A DNA stretch of 64,000 bases from Lysobacterales bacterium (GTDB taxonomy: Bacteria > Pseudomonadota > Gammaproteobacteria > Xanthomonadales > Xanthomonadaceae), in contig JAGRJY010000178.1 in NCBI GenBank assembly GCA_020442465.1, forward strand, positions 1 through 64,000. The letters are read 5' to 3'. The first letter of the stretch is position 1, and the number at the start of each line of letters is the position of its first letter. Under the pieces are notes generated by a model. It was given only the letters and a program-made list of their open reading frames with translations. It was not told the DNA's origin and did not search any database. A program made the translations under genes and the position numbers. Shown one piece after another: positions 54,098-63,355 of the stretch.

Positions 54098-56251
54098 GTG
54101 CTGCTCGCGCTGTGCTGGCCGCAGGCCGGGACGACGGCACCGCCACCGCTGGGTATCGACCAGGACGTGGTCGATGTACCCCTCGGCCCATCCATGCTGC
54201 TGATTGCCGACCCGCTGCAAAGCATGACCATGGAAGAGGTCGCCAGCGGCGAATGGGATGATCGCGGCCTGCGACCGATGGTCGACGCGCCGAACATCGG
54301 CTACGCGACGCATCCGTATTGGATCCGCCTCGCCTTCCGCAACGATACCGATCGCGAAGTCGAACGGCTGCTGGTGCTCTGGCGTGGCAGCAAGCATGCG
54401 CAGCAGATGCAGGTGGTCGATGCACGCGGCACGCGGCAGCACGCCCTCGGACCGGGCAGCGACGCGGTGTCGGGCGACCTGCGCTCACGCCATGCGGTGA
54501 CCCGCCTGGTGATCGCGCCGCACGGCGCGGCGTCGGTGACGATCCGCTTCGACTCCCGGCTCAGCTCGGTGCTCGACTACCGGCTGCTCAGCGCATCGCG
54601 GCTCGCCGAACTGGAATGGCGCGACCAGTGGCTGTACGGCTCACTGCTCGGCTTCGACCTGGCGATTTCGGCCTTCGTGCTGCTGCTCGGTCTGCGCACC
54701 CGCGAACCGCTGTACTTCTGGTTTGTGGCCGCGGCGATCGGCGCGGTCACCTATGTGATGGTGTACGAAGGATTGATCGGCGGCCTGCTGCAGTGGAAGT
54801 CGCTCTGGTTCATGCGCTGGTCGGGCACGCTGTTCGGGGTCGGCGGCATCGTCTGCTTCATCGAGTTCAATCGTCGCGTGCTCGACACGCCGGCCACGCT
54901 GCCGCGTCTCGATCGCCGCCTGCTGCGCCCGCTGTCGTGGATCGGCCTGGGCATCATGGCTGGTTCGGCCATCTGGGCCTGGCCGTTTCTGCCGCTCGGT
55001 GCCTTGTGGGCACTGACGGCCACGTTCGCCACCGGCGCGGCCTTTCTCTGGGGCGGCATGCGCGGCGGGCAGCCGATCCGCGGATTCTCGATTGCCGTGC
55101 TGCTCTTTCTCGGCGTGACGGTGGTGTACTCGCTGCAACTGCTCGGGGCGCTGCCCGACGTGGCGATGGTGCATGCGCTCCGCCTGGCCGCCTTGGCGGT
55201 CTCCCTGCTGCTGTTCTCGTTTGCCGTTTCCGAGCGGGTGCGACTGCGGCAGGAAGCGGTGCACGAGGCGGTGCGACAGAGCGAACTTCGCTTGCAGCAG
55301 ACGGTGGAGGCGCGCACGCGCGAACTCAGTGAGGCCAAGGAGCACGCTGAAGCCGCCTTGCGCGATCTTCAGAGCACCCAGGGCCAGCTGGTCGCCGCGG
55401 AAAAACTCGCCTCACTGGGGCAGCTGGTCGCCGGCGTGGCCCACGAGATCAACACGCCGCTCGGCGTGGCCCTTACCGCGTCGAGCTATCTGGGTGAGCA
55501 CACCGAGCGAATTCGCGCACGGGTGCAAGACGCCAAGCTCGCGCGCAGTGAGTTGCTGCGCTTTCTCGCCGACACCGACGAAGCGGCCAACATGATCGGC
55601 GCGAATCTCGAGCGCGCCGCCCACCTGGTGAGCAGCTTCAAGCAGGTGTCGGTCGACCGCAGCACCGACGATCGGCGAAGGTTCGATCTGGGCGGCTACT
55701 TGTCCGACCTGGTCGCCAGTCTGCGCCCCAGCTGGAAACGCAGGCCCCTTCAGCTCGAGGTCGAGTGCCCGCCCCACCTCGAGCTCGACAGCTACCCCGG
55801 CGCACTCGGCCAGATCATCAGCAACCTGATCCAGAATGCACTGGTGCACGCGTACGAGCCGGATGCGCAAGGCACGATGCGGATCGAAGTCACCACGCCG
55901 AGCACGGACGACGTGTCGATTGCCTTCAGCGACGACGGTCGCGGCATCGACGCAGCGCATCTCGGGCACGTGTTCGAGCCGTTCTACACCACGCGACGCG
56001 GCCAGGGCGGCACCGGCCTCGGGCTGCACATCACGTTCAACCTGGTCACCCAGAAACTGGGCGGCCACATCGACGTCGAAAGCAGCGCCGGACGGGGCAC
56101 GCGATTCACCATGCGGCTGCCGCGACGCGCAAAAAACGGGCCCGGCATCATGCCGGGCCCAACAACTGAAACCGGAAACGGAGGGAGGATCCGGGATCAG
56201 GTGATACTCGATCAATTAGGCCGCGATCAGCCAGGCGGCGATCAGCCGTAG
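54098..56251 (+). CDS. 7TM (7TMR-DISM-type) sensor histidine kinase
   Basis: A 717-residue orphan sensor kinase. An N-terminal periplasmic domain (about residues 20-170, 7TMR-DISMED2-like) is followed by seven membrane helices, a coiled coil, then HisKA with His449 in GVAHEINTPLG and an ATPase domain with NLIQNALVHAY, DDGRGID and GTGLGLHITFN. No response regulator is nearby. The listed start is a GTG within the hydrophobic signal region. A CTG at 54008 would give a proper basic n-region (ARSRWGWSSAWL) and may be the true start. The last 38 or so codons run through the amt terminator and overlap the amt stop region. Confidence 0.87.
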   Translation: MLLALCWPQAGTTAPPPLGIDQDVVDVPLGPSMLLIADPLQSMTMEEVASGEWDDRGLRPMVDAPNIGYATHPYWIRLAFRNDTDREVERLLVLWRGSKHAQQMQVVDARGTRQHALGPGSDAVSGDLRSRHAVTRLVIAPHGAASVTIRFDSRLSSVLDYRLLSASRLAELEWRDQWLYGSLLGFDLAISAFVLLLGLRTREPLYFWFVAAAIGAVTYVMVYEGLIGGLLQWKSLWFMRWSGTLFGVGGIVCFIEFNRRVLDTPATLPRLDRRLLRPLSWIGLGIMAGSAIWAWPFLPLGALWALTATFATGAAFLWGGMRGGQPIRGFSIAVLLFLGVTVVYSLQLLGALPDVAMVHALRLAALAVSLLLFSFAVSERVRLRQEAVHEAVRQSELRLQQTVEARTRELSEAKEHAEAALRDLQSTQGQLVAAEKLASLGQLVAGVAHEINTPLGVALTASSYLGEHTERIRARVQDAKLARSELLRFLADTDEAANMIGANLERAAHLVSSFKQVSVDRSTDDRRRFDLGGYLSDLVASLRPSWKRRPLQLEVECPPHLELDSYPGALGQIISNLIQNALVHAYEPDAQGTMRIEVTTPSTDDVSIAFSDDGRGIDAAHLGHVFEPFYTTRRGQGGTGLGLHITFNLVTQKLGGHIDVESSAGRGTRFTMRLPRRAKNGPGIMPGPTTETGNGGRIRDQVILDQLGRDQPGGDQP
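56131..56160 (-). terminator. Intrinsic terminator of the glnK-amt operon, inside the kinase reading frame
   Basis: On the minus strand, GGGCCCGGCAT-G-ATGCCGGGCCC forms an 11-base perfect stem followed by six T (the AAAAAA at 56131 on the plus strand). It lies 82 bases beyond the amt stop and within the 3' end of the sensor-kinase frame. It is the clear terminator for amt. Confidence 0.88.
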
Positions 56252-57714
56252 GCGGCTTCGCCGTGCGAGGTGATGTCGAGACCTTCGCGCTCTTCCTCTT
56301 CGCTCACGCGCAGGCCACCGGCCAGCAGCTTGGCGACGATGAAGGCCACGGCCGCGACGACGCCCGACCAGACGATGGTGATCACCACGGCTTCGGCCTG
56401 GATGAGCACCTGCGCGCCGATGCTGAAGTCGTCCGCACCGGTGCCACCCAGAGACGGCGCAGCGAACACGCCGGTGAGGATGGCGCCGAGGATGCCGCCC
56501 AACCCGTGCACGCCGAACACATCGAGCGTGTCGTCGGCACCCAGCATGCGCTTGAGTCCGGTGACGCCCCAGAAGCAGAACACGCCGGCGGCGAGGCCGA
56601 TGACGATGCCTCCCATCACGCCCACCGAACCGCAGGCCGGAGTGATGGCGACGAGGCCTGCAACCGCGCCCGAGGCGGCGCCCAGCATCGACGCCTTGCC
56701 GCGCAGCAGCGCTTCGATCGCCGACCAGGACAGCACGGCTGCGGCGGTGGCGAACAGGGTGTTGATGAAGGCCAGCGCGGCGCCCGAGGTGGCTTCCAGG
56801 TTCGACCCCGCATTGAACCCGAACCAGCCGACCCACAGCATGCTGGCGCCGACCATGGTGAGGGTCAGGCTGTGCGGCCCCATGGCTTCGCGCCCCAGAC
56901 CGACGCGCTTGCCGACCAGATAGGCACCGACCAGACCCGCGACACCGGCATTGATGTGCACCACCGTGCCGCCGGCGAAGTCCAGGGCACCCTTGCCGTA
57001 CAGGTAGCCGTTGCCGGCCCACACCATGTGCGCGATCGGCAGGTAGCTCAGGGTGAACCAGATCACCGAGAAGATCAGCACAGCCGAGAACTTGATGCGC
57101 TCGGCGAAGCTGCCGACGATCAGTGCGCAGGTGATGCCCGCAAACGTCGACTGGAAGGCGATGAAGACGAACTCGGGCAGCATGATGCCGTCGGTGAAGG
57201 TGGCGGCCAGCGAATCGATGGTGATGCCCTTCAGGAACAGCGCGTCGAACGACCCGAACACCGCGCCGCCGCCGACGAAGGCGAGGCTGTAGCCGTACAC
57301 GGCCCAGAGCACGACGATCAACGAGAACACCGTCATCACCTGCATCAGCACGCTTAACATGTTCTTTGAGCGCACCAGGCCGCCGTAGAACAGCGCCAGA
57401 CCGGGCACGGCCATCATCACCACCAGCAAGGTGGCAACCAGCATCCAGGCCACGTCGCCCTTGTCGACGATGGGCTCTGGGGCTTCAGCCGCTGCTTCCG
57501 CCTCGGCCGCATCCGCCGATCCCGGCGTGACCGCAGGCGGTGCTGTGTCTTCCACCGCAGCAGGCGCCTCGGCAACCGGGGCTTCGGCCACGGCTTCCTC
57601 GGCGGGTGCGGCATCCTGGGCGACGACGGTGCCGACCAGTGCGGTGGCAAATCCGCTGATCAGCAGGAGTGCGAGCGCAGCGCGCCGCAGTGGGGAAATC
57701 GAAGTCTTGATCAT
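56242..57714 (-). CDS. amtB: Ammonium transporter (Amt family)
   Basis: A 490-residue inner membrane ammonium channel. A signal peptide (about residues 1-32, ending VVAQ) is followed by an unusual Ala/Glu/Pro-rich periplasmic linker of about 50 residues, then eleven helices. The transport-site His pair is present in TVVHINAGVAG and FGVHGLGGILG, and the GLALFYGGLVRSKNML signature follows the first helix. It is 18 bases downstream of glnK, the classic glnK-amtB operon in which GlnK blocks the channel when nitrogen is ample. Confidence 0.95.
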   Translation of the reverse strand: MIKTSISPLRRAALALLLISGFATALVGTVVAQDAAPAEEAVAEAPVAEAPAAVEDTAPPAVTPGSADAAEAEAAAEAPEPIVDKGDVAWMLVATLLVVMMAVPGLALFYGGLVRSKNMLSVLMQVMTVFSLIVVLWAVYGYSLAFVGGGAVFGSFDALFLKGITIDSLAATFTDGIMLPEFVFIAFQSTFAGITCALIVGSFAERIKFSAVLIFSVIWFTLSYLPIAHMVWAGNGYLYGKGALDFAGGTVVHINAGVAGLVGAYLVGKRVGLGREAMGPHSLTLTMVGASMLWVGWFGFNAGSNLEATSGAALAFINTLFATAAAVLSWSAIEALLRGKASMLGAASGAVAGLVAITPACGSVGVMGGIVIGLAAGVFCFWGVTGLKRMLGADDTLDVFGVHGLGGILGAILTGVFAAPSLGGTGADDFSIGAQVLIQAEAVVITIVWSGVVAAVAFIVAKLLAGGLRVSEEEEREGLDITSHGEAAYG

Positions 57715-57732
57715 GTCGGTCTCCTTTCCCGA

Positions 57733-58071
57733 TCAGAGGGCGCTGTCGTCGAGTTCGCCGGTACGAATCCGCACCACCTGGGTGAGGTCGTGGACGAAGA
57801 TCTTTCCGTCACCGACCTTTTCGGTCCGTGCGGCGTTGGTGATCGCCTCGATGGCGGCGTCGACGAGCGCATCGCTGAGTGCTGCTTCGATCTTCAGCTT
57901 GGGCAGGAAGTCGACCGCATACTCGGCACCGCGGTACAGCTCGGTATGGCCTTTCTGGCGACCGAACCCCTTCACTTCGGTGACCGTCAGGCCGGAGACG
58001 CCGACCTGGGCCAAGGCCTCTCGAACATCGTCGAGCTTGAATGGCCGGATGATTGCTGTAATCAGTTTCAT
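57733..58071 (-). CDS. glnK: Nitrogen regulatory protein P-II (GlnK)
   Basis: A 112-residue P-II signal protein that forms a trimer. The start MKLITAIIRPFKLDDVREAL, the T-loop with the uridylylation site Tyr51 in ELYRGAEYAV, and the ATP-binding GDGKIFV segment are all canonical. It heads the glnK-amtB operon and is preceded by a sigma-54 promoter with two NtrC-like sites, so expression should rise under nitrogen limitation. Confidence 0.96.
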   Translation of the reverse strand: MKLITAIIRPFKLDDVREALAQVGVSGLTVTEVKGFGRQKGHTELYRGAEYAVDFLPKLKIEAALSDALVDAAIEAITNAARTEKVGDGKIFVHDLTQVVRIRTGELDDSAL

Positions 58072-58172
58072 CTTTCTCCTCGCGGTGTCGGGCGTTGCAG
58101 TGCTTGAAGGACTTGCCGGGGCAGAACTTCGGATTACCCGGTGGCTGAGTGGATGCTCCCCCGCCAGCGCCT

Positions 58173-58188
58173 TGCGCGATTCGTGCCA
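58173..58188 (-). promoter_or_regulatory. Sigma-54 (-24/-12) promoter of glnK
   Basis: On the minus strand TGGCACGAATCGCGCA matches the -24 box (TGGCACG) exactly and the essential GC of the -12 box at the right spacing. It lies about 102 bases upstream of the glnK ATG, leaving a leader of roughly 90 bases. Confidence 0.85.
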
Positions 58189-58241
58189 AGTGCATCGATG
58201 GCGGATTTTTGTGCGTTGCAACAGACACTTGCGCGTTTTCC

Positions 58242-58258
58242 TGCGCCGAGTCGGTGCG
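58242..58258. promoter_or_regulatory. NtrC-like enhancer site 1
   Basis: TGCGCC-GAGTC-GGTGCG is an inverted repeat with five-base spacing. It is close to the NtrC consensus (GCACC-N5-GGTGC) with one change in each arm. It lies about 60 bases upstream of the sigma-54 promoter. Confidence 0.65.
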
Positions 58259-58275
58259 GCCGACGCCAGCACCCT

Positions 58276-58292
58276 TGCGCCATTCCGGCGCA
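58276..58292. promoter_or_regulatory. NtrC-like enhancer site 2
   Basis: TGCGCC-ATTCC-GGCGCA is a perfect inverted repeat with the NtrC spacing. Its centre is 34 bases (about three helical turns) from site 1, so NtrC dimers could bind the same DNA face and contact each other. Confidence 0.65.
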
Positions 58293-58547
58293 TTCGCCCC
58301 AATGCGGTGCCAGGAGAGTCGGCCGCCTCCACGCGCGGTGAACGATGCGGCTTGCGCGCCGCGCCGGAGGACGACGCCAGCCGGATCCGATGCCGGGCCG
58401 TCCGACGCGCGGTGACGCACAGTCAGTGGCAGCAGGATCGACCGCTTGCTTCCGTTCTCCGGATGCCGGCGAAGGTCCGCGCCTGAGGAAGAAACATGTT
58501 GTGCCGGGGCCGCTATGATTCGGGGTCGCTCGATTGGGAGAACCGGA

Positions 58548-59855
58548 ATGCGTCCTGGTCTGTTCCTGCTGCTGCTATTCCCCGCATTCGCCCAAGCGGG
58601 CACGGTCAGCATCGCCGGCTGCGAGCGCATGTTCGACGCCCGCTCGGGAAAGATGCTCGGCGCGCGCACCATCTTGGCGCGTGACGGACGCATCAGCGCC
58701 ATTCTCGAAGGCATCCAGGAAGCGCCGGACGAAGCCTTCGTCCATGCGGACGACGAACGCGTGTTCGTGCGCGGCCAGACCTGCCTGCCCGGGCTGATCG
58801 ACCTGCATGTGCATCTCAGCCACGAGCGCACCGCGCAGTCGTATTCGGAAGGGTTCCGGCTCGACCCCGAGGACTTTGCCTTCCGCTCCGTACCGCTGGC
58901 CGAACGCACCCTGCTCGCGGGCTTCACCACCGTGCGCGACCTCGGCGGCGAAGTCGCGCTGTCCTTGCGCGACGCGATCAACCAGGGGCTGGTACGCGGC
59001 CCGCGCATCGTCGCGGCCGGCAAGGCCATTGCGACCACCGGCGGCCATGCCGACCCGCGCAACGGCATCAATCGCGATCTGCTGCATGCGCTGGGCTACC
59101 CGGGCCCTGAAGACGGCGTGATCTCGGGCCCGATCGAAGCGCGCCGAGCGGTGCGCCAGCGCTACAAGGAAGGCTCCGACACCATCAAGATCACCGCCAC
59201 CGGCGGCGTGCTGAGCTATGCGAAGTCGGCCGACAACCCGCAGTTCCAGCTCGACGAGATTCAGGCGGTGGTCGACACCGCCCACGACTACGGCTACATC
59301 GTCGCCGCCCACGCGCACGGCGCCGAAGGCATCAAGCGCGCCGTGCTGGCAGGCGTCGACACCATCGAGCACGGCACCTACATGACCGCCGAGATCATGA
59401 AGCTGATGAAGGAACACGGCACCTGGTACGTGCCGACGATCACGGCAGGTGACTACGTATCGGAGAAGGCGAAGATCGAAGGCTTCTACCCGGAGATCGT
59501 GCGCCCGAAAGCCGCCAAGGTGGGGCCGCAGATCCAGGGCACATTTGCCAAGGCGTACCAGGCAGGCGTGAAGATCGCTTTCGGCACCGACGCAGGCGTG
59601 TTTCCGCACGGGCAGAACGCGCGAGAGTTCGTGCTCATGGTCGAAGCAGGCATGCCGGCCAATGAAGCCCTGCAGGCGGCGACCGTCCGCGCCGCCGAGG
59701 TGCTGCGCATGAGCGACGACATCGGCAGTCTCGACGTCGGCAAGCGCGCGGATCTGGTCATCGTGCCCGGCGATCCGCTGCAGGACATCACCACCATGCA
59801 GCAGGTCGGCGCAGTGATGAAGGACGGAAGCTGGGTCAGCGGCGCCGGTCGCTGA
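58548..59855 (+). CDS. Secreted metal-dependent amidohydrolase (imidazolonepropionase/Xaa-Pro dipeptidase-like)
   Basis: A 435-residue protein with a signal peptide ([14 protein letters not shown]). The metal ligands of the amidohydrolase superfamily are in order: the HxH in [10 protein letters not shown], the bridging Lys in [10 protein letters not shown], His in AAHAHGAEG, His in DTIEHGTYM, and the Asp in [11 protein letters not shown]. The binuclear zinc site and export suggest a periplasmic peptidase such as an Xaa-Pro dipeptidase or a related lactonase-like enzyme; the substrate is not resolved. The ATG at 58548 is followed by the signal peptide. Confidence 0.88.
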   Translation: MRPGLFLLLLFPAFAQAGTVSIAGCERMFDARSGKMLGARTILARDGRISAILEGIQEAPDEAFVHADDERVFVRGQTCLPGLIDLHVHLSHERTAQSYSEGFRLDPEDFAFRSVPLAERTLLAGFTTVRDLGGEVALSLRDAINQGLVRGPRIVAAGKAIATTGGHADPRNGINRDLLHALGYPGPEDGVISGPIEARRAVRQRYKEGSDTIKITATGGVLSYAKSADNPQFQLDEIQAVVDTAHDYGYIVAAHAHGAEGIKRAVLAGVDTIEHGTYMTAEIMKLMKEHGTWYVPTITAGDYVSEKAKIEGFYPEIVRPKAAKVGPQIQGTFAKAYQAGVKIAFGTDAGVFPHGQNAREFVLMVEAGMPANEALQAATVRAAEVLRMSDDIGSLDVGKRADLVIVPGDPLQDITTMQQVGAVMKDGSWVSGAGR

Positions 59856-59918
59856 CTTGTCAGCAGGCTTGGCCGCCCCCATCTGCTGCAGAATCGCCGC
59901 ACGGACTTCAGATCGCAC

Positions 59919-60800
59919 ATGGACGCCAGCATGAACCTCGCCGCCGCCGAGACCTCGTACGCCTTCGACGCCAAGACCGACACGTTCGAGCAGGACGTGA
60001 TGCTGCGTTCGATGGAGGTGCCTGTTCTGATCGACTTCTGGGCGGAGTGGTGCGCGCCCTGCCGCCAGCTCAAGCCGATCCTCGAGAAGCTCGCTGCCGA
60101 ATACGCCGGCGGATTCGTGCTCGCCAAGGTGAACAGCGATGAGGAGATGCAGCTGGCCGGGTTGTTCGGGGTGCGCTCGCTGCCCACGGTGATCCTGCTC
60201 AAGGGCGGCCGACCGGTCGACGGCTTCATGGGCGCCCTGCCCGAATCGCAGGTGCGGCAGTTCCTTGCCCAGCACGGCGTCGAGCCCGGCGCCCCAGTCG
60301 AGGAAGTCGTCGCCGAGGACATCCCGCTCGACCCGGCCGATCGCATCGCCGAGCTCGAGGCGCAAATCGCTGCCGACCCGGACAAGGCCGAACTGCAGCT
60401 CGACCTGGCGGTCGAGCTGGCGCGCATCGGCGACACCGAGCGCGCGTCCCAGCTGCTGGATGCGCTGCCGGCCAAGCTGGCCACGGACGATCGCGCGAAG
60501 AAAGTGCGCGCCACCCTGGGCTTCGCCAGCGCGCTGCGCGACGCACCCGCGATGGCCGAGCTCGAACACCGTGTCGCGCACGACGGCACTGATCTCGACG
60601 CGCGCCACCTGCTTGGTGTGCAGTACCTCGTCGGTGGCGACGCGGAGGGCGCATTCGAGCAGTTCCTCGAAATGCTGCGCCAGGACAAGCAGTGGCGCGA
60701 TGGCCTGCCGCGCAAGCTGCTGATCGACGCCTTCAACGTCGTCGAGGATGCGGACCTGGTCGGTCGCGCACGACGCCGCATGTCCTCGATGCTGTTCTGA
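59919..60800 (+). CDS. cnoX: Thioredoxin-TPR co-chaperone (CnoX/YbbN-like)
   Basis: A 293-residue protein. The thioredoxin domain (about residues 20-120) has the redox motif WCAPC (Cys45, Cys48) and the cis-Pro in RSLPTVIL. The rest is a TPR-like helical region (DLAVELARIGDTERASQLLD, HLLGVQYLVGGDAEGAFEQF) as in E. coli CnoX, which protects proteins from hypochlorite damage and hands them to DnaK and GroEL. Unlike E. coli CnoX, the redox Cys pair is kept, so oxidoreductase activity is possible. It starts 63 bases after the amidohydrolase gene. Confidence 0.9.
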   Translation: MDASMNLAAAETSYAFDAKTDTFEQDVMLRSMEVPVLIDFWAEWCAPCRQLKPILEKLAAEYAGGFVLAKVNSDEEMQLAGLFGVRSLPTVILLKGGRPVDGFMGALPESQVRQFLAQHGVEPGAPVEEVVAEDIPLDPADRIAELEAQIAADPDKAELQLDLAVELARIGDTERASQLLDALPAKLATDDRAKKVRATLGFASALRDAPAMAELEHRVAHDGTDLDARHLLGVQYLVGGDAEGAFEQFLEMLRQDKQWRDGLPRKLLIDAFNVVEDADLVGRARRRMSSMLF

Positions 60801-60822
60801 CCGGCCAGCCAGCGCGCCGACC

Positions 60823-62103
60823 GTGAACGCGCGAGCCCTGCGCCCCGCCTCACCCGCCGGCGTGCTCGATGCGCTGGCGTATCCGCTGCGTGGGGCGGCG
60901 TTGGCGGCGCTGCTGGGATTGACCTTCCTGCATCTTCCTGCGGCGGTGCTGCCGCTGTTTGCACCGCTGGTGCACTTGCTGCTGTGGCTGGCGGTGTACA
61001 AGTACGGACTGGAAATACTCGCCCGCAGCAGCCAGGGCGATGCACGCCCACCCGAAATCCTCGGTGCCGTGGACGACAGCGTGCATCGACGCCATGTGGC
61101 GGTGCAGTTGCTGATCCTGATCGCGCTGAGCGCGATCATCGTGCTCGCACCGGGTTGGCTGACGCTGGCCGTTCCGGCCTTCGCGATCGTGCTGCCCGGG
61201 CTGATTCTCGCCCTGACCGTGTCGCAGAATCTGATCGCGGCGCTCAACCCGGCAAATTGGTGGGTGGTCGCGAGCAAGCTTGGCATCGGCTATGTCGCCC
61301 TCGCGTTGGGCTGGGCCGGCCTGTTCCTGCTGACCCTGAGCGGCGCCGTATGGACCGGCATGCTGCCGAAGCTGCTTGCGCTGGTGGTGTTCTATCTGGT
61401 CACCCAGTACGCCACGTTTGCGCTGTTCCGCTGGATGGGCACCTTTCTCGCGGCCCACGCCGACGCCCTCGGCCTCGATCGCGAGCCGCACCAGAAGCCG
61501 GTGCTCGCCCGCCAGCGCGACGCCGCGATCCGCTCGATCGAGGTGCGCGAGGCGCTGACCATCAAGGACCCCACCGAGCGCGCCCGCGCGCTGCGCGAAG
61601 CCATCGAGCACGGCAGCGACGACTCGGCGCATGAACCCTATCGCGAGGCGCTGCGCGCCGCCGGCGCGCATGAGCAGCTGCGTACGCACGGAAGGCTGAG
61701 AACGGCGCAGCTGGTCATGCTGGGTCGCGGCCGCGACGCCTTGGCCATGCTGAATGAGGCCATCGAAGAAGACCCGTCATTCACGCTCAGCAATGGCGAC
61801 GAGGTCGAGGCGCTGATCGCACAGGCGGGCCCGCTGGCGCAGTGGCGCCTCGCCTGCCGCGTCGCCGCCAACTATCGGCGCGCCCATCCCAAGCGCCGAG
61901 ATGGCTGGAAGCTCGCCTGCACGATCGCCACCCTGCACGCCGATCAGCTGCGAGAGCCCGAGGTGGCGCGCGACATCCTCGACAAGGCGCTCGGCGACTG
62001 CACCGACGAAGCGCTGTCGGCGGAACTCAAGCGAATGCAGCAGCGGCTCGACTCCGGGCTACCGCTGCGCACGCTCATGCCACCGCAAGACGGAACGGGC
62101 TGA
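60823..62103 (+). CDS. Multi-pass membrane protein with soluble helical C-terminal domain
   Basis: A 426-residue protein. The N-terminal half has about six membrane helices (for example LLLWLAVYKYGLEIL, LILIALSAIIVLAPGWL, GYVALALGWAGLFLLTL). From about residue 230 it is soluble and TPR-like: RAREALREAIEHG-type and GRGRDALAMLNEAIEEDPS repeats, ending in a segment where the gene product resembles a scaffold. The start is a GTG at 60823, 22 bases after cnoX. The stop overlaps the next start by one base (TGATG). I do not recognise the family; the link to cnoX may point to envelope protein quality control. Confidence 0.68.
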   Translation: MNARALRPASPAGVLDALAYPLRGAALAALLGLTFLHLPAAVLPLFAPLVHLLLWLAVYKYGLEILARSSQGDARPPEILGAVDDSVHRRHVAVQLLILIALSAIIVLAPGWLTLAVPAFAIVLPGLILALTVSQNLIAALNPANWWVVASKLGIGYVALALGWAGLFLLTLSGAVWTGMLPKLLALVVFYLVTQYATFALFRWMGTFLAAHADALGLDREPHQKPVLARQRDAAIRSIEVREALTIKDPTERARALREAIEHGSDDSAHEPYREALRAAGAHEQLRTHGRLRTAQLVMLGRGRDALAMLNEAIEEDPSFTLSNGDEVEALIAQAGPLAQWRLACRVAANYRRAHPKRRDGWKLACTIATLHADQLREPEVARDILDKALGDCTDEALSAELKRMQQRLDSGLPLRTLMPPQDGTG

Positions 62104-62555
62104 TGAAGCGCACCACCCGGCTGCGGCTGTTCGCCAACCTGTGGCCGCCCATGCTGTGCTCGGGCATCCGCCTCGAGCACCTGGCCGACGATTGGCGTTC
62201 GGCACGCGTGCGGCTGAAGTTGCGCTGGTACACGCGCAACTACGTCGGCACCCAATTCGGCGGCAGCCTGTTCTCGATGACCGATCCGTGGTGGATGATC
62301 CTGGTCATGGAATGCCTGGGCCGCGACTACATCGTCTGGGACCGTGCCGCAGAGATCCGCTTCGTACGCCCCGGTCGACACGACGTGATCGCGCACTTCA
62401 AGGTGGAAGACAGTGCCCTCGACGAATTGCGTGCAGGATGCGCCGAGGGCGAGCGCGTGCTGCGCTGGTTCGAAACCGAGGTGCGGGATGCAGTCGACGG
62501 CGAACTCATCGCCGTGGTGCGCAAGCAGCTGTATGTGAAACGCAAGGAGCGCTGA
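62103..62555 (+). CDS. DUF4442-family hotdog-fold protein (thioesterase-like)
   Basis: A 150-residue protein matching DUF4442: LFANLWPPMLCSGIRLEHLA near the start, the NYVGTQFGGSLFSMTDPW active-loop region, and EIRFVRPGRHDVIAHF later. The fold is that of hotdog thioesterases, but catalysis is unproven. The ATG at 62103 shares one base with the preceding stop (TGATG), so the two are translationally coupled. Confidence 0.85.
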   Translation: MKRTTRLRLFANLWPPMLCSGIRLEHLADDWRSARVRLKLRWYTRNYVGTQFGGSLFSMTDPWWMILVMECLGRDYIVWDRAAEIRFVRPGRHDVIAHFKVEDSALDELRAGCAEGERVLRWFETEVRDAVDGELIAVVRKQLYVKRKER

Positions 62556-63355
62556 GCCAGCGAACCGCTGCGATGGCCTGCCGTCCCTGAGTCCGCCTCA
62601 GCCAATCGCATCGGCCGCAGCCTGTCAGCGCGCGCCCGGACACGCTGGCGACATGCTGGTCTGTCCGACAGATGGAACCGGCAGGCCTGCCCTTCGGGTC
62701 GCGCTGCCATGCATGCATACACCCGAGCCGAACTCCCACCCCAGCGCATCGAAACCGGTGCGCGGGCACAGCGCCTCGGAGAGGGCTCGCGCCGCCGTCC
62801 CTGGCAGCGCGTCCCACTGACGGGGTTTCCGCAGGGCCGGCGTCGACCGACCCCAGGGTGAAATCTGCCTGGGCCTTGACCCAATTCGGCCCTGGCCGCC
62901 GGCATCATCCACGCCCTGCATGACAGTCTGGCCATGCGCATGTGACAGGCGCGACTCAGGCCAGGCAGCAGCACGGCGCCAACGCCAGCTCGACGCACCA
63001 AGCTGGGCTCAATCCCGCCGGCTACTGCGGCGCTGTCCTCGACGCGTGCCCTGCGACCGGGACTGCCGAAGAACTCGTGGGAATTCGGCTACGTCCGGGC
63101 CAGCCTGTTCCATCCTCGCCCGACGACATCACCACGAGTCGCCCGGGTGATGCTCAGGGCGCTACGGGATAGCCTGGCTCGGCGCGGGCGCATGGCGTCC
63201 ACCGGCGGCGACGCGGCAGTCTCGCGCTCCACGTCTCGCCAGACGGCGAGCGCCCATGCTTCAAATGACGGTGGCGAAGTCGTTGGCGAGTCCAGATTCA
63301 TTCCGCCAGACGCGCCCCTCGAGTCCACCACCGAAGTGGTGCGCACGGAGGAGGA
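62556..63355. other. 800-base stretch without a supported gene
   Basis: No frame here has a recognisable domain, a signal peptide or a credible ribosome site. The best small candidate is a minus-strand frame of about 70 codons (ATG at 63301) with FEAWALAVWRDVERE, just downstream of the GAF-domain gene; its support is weak. The rest may be regulatory or decayed sequence. Confidence 0.45.

Noticed and set aside
58575..61286. A 903-codon open frame antisense to the amidohydrolase and cnoX genes
   Set aside because: It spans two genes with clear domains on the other strand and shows no domain of its own.
63089..63301. Possible 70-residue protein downstream of the GAF gene
   Set aside because: Only a short amphipathic helix is recognisable; no ribosome site or family.
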